Assembly: GCA_030648815.1 (NCBI GenBank)
Contig: JAUSHA010000017.1
Coordinates: 1 to 6,785 of the forward strand
Origin: a bacterium
GTDB taxonomy: Bacteria; Patescibacteriota; Minisyncoccia; Minisyncoccales; MHMH01
Direction of reading: 5' to 3'
DNA length: 6,785 nt
Shown here: in pieces, positions 1 through 6,230 of the stretch
Layout of the letters: each line of letters begins with the position of its first letter
Position numbering within the stretch: position 1 is the stretch's first letter
Made by a program: the position numbers and the translations under genes
Notes under the pieces: generated by a model
What the model was told of the DNA's origin: nothing
Seen by the model: the letters and a program-made list of their open reading frames with translations, nothing else
Database searches by the model: none

Positions 1-1092
1 ACCAGCAATAACTGGGAATACAACCGATTTGTTTCGGAAAAAGAACAATCGCCTATCACCAACAGATGCCGGATTTGTTATGTTTCCCACAATACGGATT
101 ACAAACTTCAGCTGGAATTGACAGCTTATTCCCTGGGTGGCCAGAAAAGAACCACCATTTCCGGCGAACCGATGCACGAGGACCCGAATTTGAGATTCGC
201 GGCCTCTGTCGGAGTAGTCCTTCCACGGCTTCCTCACACCGAAAAACTAACACCCATTGAAACAATGAAACTGGAAGCCGGAGAAATAGCCGGCGAAAAG
301 GGCGTAAAAACCTTGGCGGAGGTTAAAGAAACCGCCAATGCCAATCCCGATGTTACCAAAAGATGGGGACAAAAAGGTTTGGGCCACAGGGATTTGGGCA
401 GAGCCCTTCAAATACTCGGAGCCATGCCGGAATCCAATGAAGGAAATTGTATGTTTGCCAAAGATGTTTTTAAGGCGCTTGAGCGGGTAATCCTTGATTA
501 TGTCAGCGAAGCTGCTGATCGCGATAAATATATGAAGGACTTAAAAACCGCGAGAAAACTTTATCGCGGACAGGTTAAAACCACGATTTTTAACGCTTAT
601 CGCGATGACCCGCAAGCGATAAGCAAGGATGTGATGCTTTACGTCAATATGGTCATCGGGATGGACGCGGAAGACCTTGGTCCGAACAACGAATGGAAAT
701 ACAGAGATCCTCAAACAAAAGAGATGAAACCCATCAAAATAAACGGGAAATATATAGATAGCGTAGAGGGACGGCTTGGGCTGACCAATAACGAGAAAAA
801 AGAATCCTTTCGAAACACAATCCGCAAAATTTACGGCCAGAAGGTTTCCACAAATCCCAATTACGATTTTACGGACAATCAAGAGTTAGTTAGGGCCGTA
901 ACCGATGTGCGTTTGGAATCCGATGTGGCCGGAGCCGGCAGTTTGCTCGGAGCTTTAGCAAATAGAACCAATGAAGAAAATGTAAAAATTTATAACCGGA
1001 TGATAGAAACGATGCAAACCAAGCTGGACTATTGCCAAACGTGCGCGCAAAAGACCATTGAGTACTTCTGCGAGAAGGAAGATGAGAATTAA
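1..1092 (+). CDS. prkA: PrkA-family AAA+/serine protein kinase, C-terminal 363 residues (5' end outside window)
   Basis: The frame is open from the first base to TAA at 1090-1092, so the gene starts upstream; the TTG at 118 is internal. The first visible residues (SNNWEYNRF, then NR at 21-22) match the stretch of PrkA/YeaG near the end of the AAA+ module, where a sensor Asn and an Asp/Asn-Arg pair (likely arginine finger) lie. Residues about 60-97 fit the conserved 'LR.AA...VL.RL' to 'MKL..GE' segment. From about residue 234 the PrkA C-terminal domain is clear: YRDPQT, then DSVEGRLGL, FRNTI, and a final helix around DYCQTCA (Cys345, Cys348, window numbering). Known for the family: stress- or sporulation-linked protein kinase (YeaG, B. 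subtilis PrkA), with ATP-dependent protease activity also reported in Bacillus. The Walker A region is not in the window, so ATPase competence cannot be judged. It probably heads the operon with the VWA and SpoVR genes but is separated from them by a terminator-like hairpin. Family assignment is confident; substrate unknown. Confidence 0.9.
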   Translation, partial: TSNNWEYNRFVSEKEQSPITNRCRICYVSHNTDYKLQLELTAYSLGGQKRTTISGEPMHEDPNLRFAASVGVVLPRLPHTEKLTPIETMKLEAGEIAGEKGVKTLAEVKETANANPDVTKRWGQKGLGHRDLGRALQILGAMPESNEGNCMFAKDVFKALERVILDYVSEAADRDKYMKDLKTARKLYRGQVKTTIFNAYRDDPQAISKDVMLYVNMVIGMDAEDLGPNNEWKYRDPQTKEMKPIKINGKYIDSVEGRLGLTNNEKKESFRNTIRKIYGQKVSTNPNYDFTDNQELVRAVTDVRLESDVAGAGSLLGALANRTNEENVKIYNRMIETMQTKLDYCQTCAQKTIEYFCEKEDEN

Positions 1093-1100
1093 GCAAATAG

Positions 1101-1147
1101 GCCGGGCGCCTGCCTGCCAACGAGCAGGTTCAGGCCCCGGCTTTTTT
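1101..1147 (+). terminator. Rho-independent terminator or intra-operon attenuator after the first prkA
   Basis: A strong hairpin occupies 1101-1141. The outer stem is GCCGGG with CCCGGC, the middle stem GCCTG with CAGGC after a 1-nt bulge, and the inner stem CCTGC with GCAGG around loop CAACGA, with a TT bulge on the right arm. That makes 16 base pairs, followed directly by six T (1142-1147). This is the classic intrinsic terminator form on the + strand. Only 23 bases separate the T-tract from the next ATG, and most of that is the ribosome binding site. Transcription of the next gene must therefore read through or start upstream of the hairpin. Confidence 0.82.
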
Positions 1148-1158
1148 ACTAATCAAAA

Positions 1159-1165
1159 AAGGAGG
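1159..1165 (+). promoter_or_regulatory. Strong Shine-Dalgarno site of the VWA gene
   Basis: AAGGAGG lies 5 nt before the ATG at 1171. This near-perfect anti-16S match fixes the start of the VWA gene and comes immediately after the terminator T-tract. Confidence 0.88.
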
Positions 1166-1170
1166 CGCTC

Positions 1171-2325
1171 ATGGAATCATTTGAAGACCTTTTAAAAAGG
1201 GACGAACAAAGAGAAAAAGACGGATTTCCAAAAAAGATAAAAATTAAACGGATGTTGGCCGGGCATGACAGGGTGATTGTGGTGCCTATCGTAGAAGAGG
1301 AAAAACTTGTTCATGGGGAATTTGAACCAACCGCCAAACGCGAAGGTGGCTTGCCCGGACACGGCGATGGAGAAATCGGCGACATAATTGAGGAAATACC
1401 GAATAGCGGGAATGGCGAAGGCCAGGGGGAAGGCGAAAGCGAGGATCCGCAAGCCGGTCAGGGACAAGGCGAACACGGAATTGAAACTGAAGTTTATGAA
1501 ATGGGAAAATCGCTATCGGAAAAATTTAAGCTCCCCAACTTGAAAGAAAAGGGAAAGAAAATTCCCACTGATGAGTACGTTTATGATTTGACCGACAGGC
1601 ATAGGGGCTCCGGCCAGTTTCTGGATAAAAAGGCGACACTCAAAAGAATCATACGAACCAACGCGGCTCTCGGCCGTATTGATAAGGATAACATTGACGC
1701 GTCAAAACTTATTGTGGGACCGCAAGACAAAGTTTATCGGGTTCTCTCGCGAGAAAAGGTCTGGAAATCACAGGCAGTTGTATTTTTCCTCAGGGACTAT
1801 TCCGGTTCCATGTCCGGTGATCCGACTAAGATAATAGTGGCCCAGCATATGATGATTTATTCCTGGCTTTTGGTTCAGTATGAAAAATTGGTAATCCCAA
1901 GATTTATTGTCCACGATGAGGAAGCTAGGGAAGTTTCGGTTGATGATTATTTCAAGATTTCTACCGGCGGTGGCACTTATATCGCTTCCGGTTACAATGA
2001 AATCAACAATATAATTGATGGCGAAAACCTTGCCCGAGATTACAACATCTATGTTTTCCAGGGCACCGATGGTGAAGATTCCGACTCGGAAGGCGATGAC
2101 GCGATTCCGGAAATTGAAAAAATTCTCGGATATGTAAACCGCATGGGCGTCTGCGTAATAAAACATCCCGGTCGCGGAGAAAAAGAAAGTGAATTTGAAC
2201 AATACATTAAGAGCGGCGATTTCTTGGATAAAAAAGACCTGTTTAGAATACATATTATGTCCGGTAAAGGCGTGACCGATGAAAAAAACATTGAAGCCGT
2301 TAAGGCGCTCATAGCTCAGGATTAG
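1171..2325 (+). CDS. yhbH: YhbH/YeaH-type (DUF444) VWA-domain protein with intact MIDAS
   Basis: This 384-residue protein is close to the usual size of the family (about 390-430). An N-terminal segment (1-50) is basic and then mixed. Residues about 58-105 form a Gly/Glu/Gln-rich low-complexity linker, as is typical of YhbH/YeaH. A central segment (110-200) contains the 'KV..R.LSREKVWKSQAVVFF' approach to the VWA fold. The metal-ion-dependent adhesion site looks complete: D209-Y-S211-G-S213-M, Thr269 in GGGTY, and Asp300 in GTDGED. The GGT..SSA-like element (GGGTYIASGYN) and the N-I-Y-V-F-Q strand match YeaH. No signal peptide or membrane segment is visible, so it is probably cytoplasmic. Known for the family: encoded with PrkA/YeaG and SpoVR/YcgB, and needed for the same stress phenotypes; molecular role unknown. 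Inferred: a metal-dependent partner or adaptor of the PrkA AAA+ proteins. The start is fixed by AAGGAGG, and the stop overlaps the spoVR ribosome binding site. Confidence 0.92.
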   Translation: MESFEDLLKRDEQREKDGFPKKIKIKRMLAGHDRVIVVPIVEEEKLVHGEFEPTAKREGGLPGHGDGEIGDIIEEIPNSGNGEGQGEGESEDPQAGQGQGEHGIETEVYEMGKSLSEKFKLPNLKEKGKKIPTDEYVYDLTDRHRGSGQFLDKKATLKRIIRTNAALGRIDKDNIDASKLIVGPQDKVYRVLSREKVWKSQAVVFFLRDYSGSMSGDPTKIIVAQHMMIYSWLLVQYEKLVIPRFIVHDEEAREVSVDDYFKISTGGGTYIASGYNEINNIIDGENLARDYNIYVFQGTDGEDSDSEGDDAIPEIEKILGYVNRMGVCVIKHPGRGEKESEFEQYIKSGDFLDKKDLFRIHIMSGKGVTDEKNIEAVKALIAQD

Positions 2326-2329
2326 GAGG
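2324..2329 (+). promoter_or_regulatory. Shine-Dalgarno site of spoVR overlapping the upstream stop codon
   Basis: AGGAGG begins inside the TAG stop (2323-2325) of the VWA gene and ends 4 nt before the ATG at 2334. Ribosomes finishing the VWA gene would uncover or directly reuse this site, so translational coupling is likely. It supports ATG 2334 over the in-frame ATG at 2367. Confidence 0.88.
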
Positions 2330-2333
2330 AAAA

Positions 2334-4037
2334 ATGGAACTGATAGACCAAAAAACAAAAAAAATCATGGAAGAATGCAAGGTCAGGGCAAGGGCCGCCG
2401 GATTGCAGATTTGCGGAGAAACATTGGAATATATCGTTACTAACCGGGACTTGTTGGAACTTTCCCCCAAAGTAATGATTCCCACTTTATACGACTTCTG
2501 GGTTGATGATGTGGAGGTTATCGGCAACAAATGGATTTATGAGGCCTATCCGCATAACCCATACGAAACGGTCATTAACACGAGGCCGGCAATTTCGTTC
2601 TACAATGACAACAATCCTGACTGGCTAAACGTGATGATTTTCTACCACGTCCTAGGTCATATAGATTTTTTCCAGAATAACGTGGCTTTCAAAAAAACTT
2701 GGGACGATGATTTTTGCGGCCAGGCATTGGCGGACAAACGGCTTTTAAACCGAATCCGCGAAGAAATGGGAGCCGAGAAAAGATGGGTTGACTACGTCGT
2801 TGAATTCGCGAGGTCTCTGGATAATCTGGTCGGCTATTACGAGGAACATGAGGAAACGGACAGGGGCGCGATACATGGCATCTTGGGGACGTTCTCTGAA
2901 AAAGTAAACTTTTATTTTGGCGAATTTTTAAGGAAGCATTATGACGAAAAAGACGTGGGATTAAAATTTTACCACGATGAAATGGAACGTTATAATCTGA
3001 GCTTGGGTCAGTTCGGCCAAAAACTGGGCGAAGCATCCTTTTTTGACGATTACAAATTCAGGAGTAAATTCCCGGAATTCAACAGTGTTTTCAAAAAACA
3101 CCAAGAAAAAAAAGAAAAAACAAAAAAGCCCAAGGATATACTGCAATTTCTCATGGAAAATTCTACATTCATAAACAGAGAAGAAAACAAGTGGATGAAG
3201 GATGTGCTCCAGATAGTGAGAAGAACCTCGCTGTTCTTCCAACCCCAGATAAGGACAAAGATCTGCAATGAGGGCTGGGCCAGCTTGTGGCATGAGAGAT
3301 TATTCATGGCCGATGAAAGAATCAACGGCCACGAAGTAGGTTTTGCCAGAGTTAATTCAGGGGTTCTATTAGAACCTAAATTGGGACTAAATCCGTATAT
3401 TACCGGCATGCACCTTTTTGGATTTATTGAGGAACTGGCCGAAAAAGGGAAATTGTCTTATGGGTACCAGTTGCTAAAAAACATGGAGCAAAGGAAACGC
3501 TTTGACTTAAACCTAGGAAAAGAAGCAGGCAAAAATGCTCTGTTTGAAGCCCGGGGAAATCTGGACGATTCTTTGCTGGTAAATTTCCTTTCTGACGATG
3601 ATTTCCAGGACTTTGTTAACAAATATAATCTTTTCATTGCCGGTACGAGATTAAACCGGGAAAAAGAAGTCGTTGAAATCTACATCAAGTCCAGGAATGG
3701 CAAAGAATATCGCAAGATGCTTAACAATATTCTATATCACCCGCCTTATTATAAGCTTGAAAATAAGGAGGGCGAATTGCGCTTTAATCATATCTTTGAA
3801 GGCAGGGCATTGGTTACCAAATATATTCCGGCGGTTTTGAGGGGCTTTGCTTATCTATGGGACGGCAAGGTCACACTTGAAACAACCGAATTTGAAATGG
3901 AACCGATTGGCAATCTGGCACAGTTGCTTATGCTTCAAGATACGACGTGGCAACCGGAATATAAAAAATCGCGCGTACTCTATGCCTGCGAAAACAAGAA
4001 TATAAGCAGAACCGTTCTTGATGAAGGGAGCAAATAA
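2334..4037 (+). CDS. spoVR: SpoVR/YcgB-family protein
   Basis: This is a 567-residue protein, somewhat longer than the approximately 510 of E. coli YcgB. The SpoVR signature blocks are present. Y104-H105-V-L-G-H109 is followed by DFFQNN (111-116). A second block, PQIRTKICNEGWASLWH (304-320), carries the family NEGWA..WH element (Glu313, His320), and GLNPY (351-355) follows. A C-terminal part with FFQ/FLS-type segments and KYIPAVLRGFAYLWDG (496-511) matches the 'RYIP...L.R.W' end of YcgB. A Lys/Glu-rich linker (about 253-267) joins the N- and C-terminal halves. No membrane segment or signal peptide is seen. Known for the family: needed for spore cortex formation in Bacillus, and in enterobacteria a stress-induced gene linked to yeaGH. 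No biochemical activity is firmly assigned. Inferred: it works with the adjacent PrkA and VWA proteins. It starts 8 nt after the VWA stop and overlaps the next gene by 1 nt. Confidence 0.95.
   Translation: MELIDQKTKKIMEECKVRARAAGLQICGETLEYIVTNRDLLELSPKVMIPTLYDFWVDDVEVIGNKWIYEAYPHNPYETVINTRPAISFYNDNNPDWLNVMIFYHVLGHIDFFQNNVAFKKTWDDDFCGQALADKRLLNRIREEMGAEKRWVDYVVEFARSLDNLVGYYEEHEETDRGAIHGILGTFSEKVNFYFGEFLRKHYDEKDVGLKFYHDEMERYNLSLGQFGQKLGEASFFDDYKFRSKFPEFNSVFKKHQEKKEKTKKPKDILQFLMENSTFINREENKWMKDVLQIVRRTSLFFQPQIRTKICNEGWASLWHERLFMADERINGHEVGFARVNSGVLLEPKLGLNPYITGMHLFGFIEELAEKGKLSYGYQLLKNMEQRKRFDLNLGKEAGKNALFEARGNLDDSLLVNFLSDDDFQDFVNKYNLFIAGTRLNREKEVVEIYIKSRNGKEYRKMLNNILYHPPYYKLENKEGELRFNHIFEGRALVTKYIPAVLRGFAYLWDGKVTLETTEFEMEPIGNLAQLLMLQDTTWQPEYKKSRVLYACENKNISRTVLDEGSK
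4024..4030 (+). promoter_or_regulatory. Shine-Dalgarno site of the second prkA-like gene, with TAATG stop-start overlap
   Basis: AAGGGAG sits 6 nt before the ATG at 4037-4039, inside the last codons of spoVR. The spoVR stop TAA (4035-4037) shares its last A with that ATG. This is a standard arrangement for termination-reinitiation coupling and predicts linked expression of the two proteins. Confidence 0.82.
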
Positions 4038-6202
4038 TGGAAGAAACGGAAAAAGCTCTTGAGTCGTTAAGAATGGAACTTGAAAGCAAGGAAAAAAGGA
4101 CGACTCTAAGTTTTATGGAGTTCCTGGAAATTACAAGGAAAGAACCCGAAAGGGTTCTGCGGAATATCTTTCAACTATTCCACGATATGATTAAAAGTTA
4201 CGCCGGCGAAGGGGTGAACGAAAACCCCGACGATCCGGAATCGATCGGCTTTGTGAAGTATGACTGCTCAAAAATTTTCATTGACGGGGCCGATAATCCG
4301 TTTTTTGCGGACAGACTTTTTGCCAATAGATTTATAAGACAGGCGGAAAGCTTGAGACAGGGTTCCCAGCAGAATCGGATATATGTTTACGAGGGTCCGC
4401 ACGGATGCGGCAAGAGCACATTCTTAAACAACCTTCTCCGGACATTTGAGAAATATACGAATACGGCAGAGGGGCAAAGCTTTGAAATCTTTTGGGAAGT
4501 AGACGGGGAACACGCTAAGAAGATGGGAGTTCCTTGTCCCAGCCACGACCACCCTATTTTGCTCATTCCTAAAAGTTATCGCATTGATTTCCTGGATAAA
4601 TTATTATCCAAAAAAATGACTGAACTAAAGCATAAGTTCTCCCGCGAAAAAGAGTACGAATGGCTATTTAAGGACGAGGTTTGCACAATCTGTAAGTCGC
4701 TCTTTGGGGCTTTGTTTGATAAGCTTGGCTCTCTTGATAAGGTTCTGGGCATGGTCAAGGTCAGACCTTATAAATTTGATAGGCGTTTGGGTGAGGGCAT
4801 CAGTGTTTTTAATCCGGGCGACAGGTCAAAAAGAGAAATCAGTTTAAGCGACAAGCAGATCCAGGAAAAACTTGACCATATTTTCGGGGCCAATCTGGTA
4901 AGATATACGTTTTCACCGCTTGCCAGAACGAATAACGGCATTTATGTCCTAATGGATATCAAGTCCAACAACAAGGAACGGCTTTTGGAACTTCACAATG
5001 TTATCAGCGAAGGCGTGCACAGAGTTGACAGCATAGAAGAGCGCATAAATTCACTCTTTTTCGCCCTGATGAATCCGGAAGATAAAAAAAGCATAGATGA
5101 AAAAAGGACAGAATCGTTTCAGGGAAGAATTCAATACAACAAAATTCCTTATGTAATGGAGGTGCTGACCGAGGTCAAAATTTACCGCAGTATTTTCGGA
5201 GAGGAAATTGATGTTAAGTTTCTTCCGAGAATCCTGGAAAATTTTGCGAGAGTTATAATTTCCTCGCGCATGAATACTGATTGCAAACCGCTGAAAGAGT
5301 GGATTCCGGATATTGGGAAATACAAGAAATATTGTGACGAAAACGGTCTCTTATTGCGAATGGAAATATACGGGGGAACTATTCCGCCCTGGCTATCAGA
5401 AGAAGATAAAAAGAAATTCGCGGCAAAAGTCAGAAGAAAATTAATCGCGGAAGCAGAAAATGAAGGGGATAAAGGATTTTCCGGCAGAGAGTCGGTCAGG
5501 TTATTCAGCGATTTTTTCAGCCGTTACGGCTCCAGACTTAATCTGATAAACATGAATAACGTTTCTGATTATTTCAAAAATAGAATAGGCAAAAATCAAG
5601 GCAGCGAACAAATACCGCCAAACTTCATTGGTTCACTGATAAACTGGTACGATTATGTGGTATTAAATGAAGTAAAAGAGTCCCTTTATTTTTACAACAA
5701 AGAACAGCTTTCGGAAGATATTCTGAATTACCTATACGCCGTTAACTATGACCCGGGAAATAAAGTTAAATGTAAATTTACCGGCAAAGAAATAGAAGTT
5801 ACGGTTGAGTTCTTCAAAGTAATAGGCGGATATATTTCCGGAAAACAGCTGGATGAAAGTGGCGCTCTGGATTTAGCCCGTATTGTCCAAAAAAAGTACA
5901 CGAAAATCGTTGCGCAGGGCTATAAGGAAATAGTGGAAACGGATTTATATCAGGAATTATTAGCTTCCTACGCCAGAAACCTTAAAGAAAAATCGTTCCA
6001 GCCATTTCTTGAAAATGAAAATTTCCACGAGGCAATAAAATTATTCGGAACAAAGGAATTTGATACCCTTGACACCAGGTTGAAAGAGTATGCCTCTTAT
6101 ATGATTAAAAATTTGGCCGACAAATTCAATTACACCGAACAGGGGGCAAAAGAAATCGGTCTCTACGTAATAGACAGAAAACTGACTAAGAAGTTTTCTT
6201 AA
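4037..6202 (+). CDS. prkA: Second, divergent PrkA-family AAA+/serine protein kinase
   Basis: This is a complete 721-residue protein, longer than YeaG or B. subtilis PrkA (about 630-645). An N-terminal helical part contains 'LSFMEFLEITRKEPE' (24-38), the usual PrkA lead-in. The Walker A is GPHGCGKST (120-128, Lys126). C167-P-S-H170-D-H-P is followed by C216-T-I-C219, which correspond to the HEDP-like and C..C blocks of many PrkA proteins. TFSPLARTNNGIYVLMD (291-307) is the PrkA pre-sensor block with a Walker B-like hydrophobic run ending at Asp307. NPED (346-349) fits a sensor position, and Arg364 in SFQGRI is a likely arginine finger. IPYVMEVLTEVKIYR (370-384) is a family hallmark. The C-terminal domain differs from that of the first prkA: no YRDP motif, but YDPGNKVKCKFTG (571-583) in about the same place. 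The final helix (YASYMI, FNYTEQGAKEI) still aligns with the other copy. AAA+/PrkA membership is sure; true kinase or protease activity is not shown by any motif I can see. Confidence 0.92.
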   Translation: MEETEKALESLRMELESKEKRTTLSFMEFLEITRKEPERVLRNIFQLFHDMIKSYAGEGVNENPDDPESIGFVKYDCSKIFIDGADNPFFADRLFANRFIRQAESLRQGSQQNRIYVYEGPHGCGKSTFLNNLLRTFEKYTNTAEGQSFEIFWEVDGEHAKKMGVPCPSHDHPILLIPKSYRIDFLDKLLSKKMTELKHKFSREKEYEWLFKDEVCTICKSLFGALFDKLGSLDKVLGMVKVRPYKFDRRLGEGISVFNPGDRSKREISLSDKQIQEKLDHIFGANLVRYTFSPLARTNNGIYVLMDIKSNNKERLLELHNVISEGVHRVDSIEERINSLFFALMNPEDKKSIDEKRTESFQGRIQYNKIPYVMEVLTEVKIYRSIFGEEIDVKFLPRILENFARVIISSRMNTDCKPLKEWIPDIGKYKKYCDENGLLLRMEIYGGTIPPWLSEEDKKKFAAKVRRKLIAEAENEGDKGFSGRESVRLFSDFFSRYGSRLNLINMNNVSDYFKNRIGKNQGSEQIPPNFIGSLINWYDYVVLNEVKESLYFYNKEQLSEDILNYLYAVNYDPGNKVKCKFTGKEIEVTVEFFKVIGGYISGKQLDESGALDLARIVQKKYTKIVAQGYKEIVETDLYQELLASYARNLKEKSFQPFLENENFHEAIKLFGTKEFDTLDTRLKEYASYMIKNLADKFNYTEQGAKEIGLYVIDRKLTKKFS

Positions 6203-6230
6203 CGCGGAATATTTCCGCGTTTTTTATTTT
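6201..6230 (+). terminator. Rho-independent terminator ending the module
   Basis: A perfect 9-bp hairpin (AACGCGGAA, loop TAT, TTCCGCGTT) spans 6201-6221 and overlaps the last bases of the second prkA stop codon. The T-tract is partly within the right arm and continues as TTTTATTTT to 6230. It works for + strand transcription only: on the - strand the hairpin is followed by AAGAAAAC, with no U-tract. Confidence 0.9.

Noticed and set aside
118..1092. A gene start at the TTG at 118 for the first PrkA fragment
   Set aside because: The frame is open without a stop back to base 1 and the upstream residues align with PrkA, so this is internal sequence of a gene cut by the window edge.
541..1120. 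Open frames on the - strand opposite the first prkA (541-882, 890-1120)
   Set aside because: Both are antisense shadows of the PrkA coding frame with no domain signal, and the second runs through the terminator hairpin.
1768..2358. A 196-codon open frame on the - strand opposite the VWA gene
   Set aside because: It lies antisense to a confidently assigned gene, its product is an odd Phe/Ile-rich mix typical of reversed coding sequence, and it has no recognisable family.
3103..3128. A-rich run (A8 at 3106-3113) in spoVR as a programmed frameshift site
   Set aside because: A_AAA_AAA is slippery in principle, but the zero frame continues into the conserved NEGWA half. There is no clear stimulatory hairpin or upstream Shine-Dalgarno, and the run simply codes the Lys/Glu linker.
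2689..3409. Overlapping - strand open frames opposite spoVR
   Set aside because: Poly-lysine stretches of SpoVR read as poly-phenylalanine on the other strand; this explains the open frames without needing a gene.
2367..4037. Alternative spoVR start at the in-frame ATG at 2367
   Set aside because: It has only an A-rich stretch before it, while ATG 2334 has a well-placed AGGAGG.
6201..6230. Bidirectional terminator serving both convergent genes
   Set aside because: On the - strand the hairpin is followed by A-rich sequence with no U-tract, so only the + strand signal is supported.
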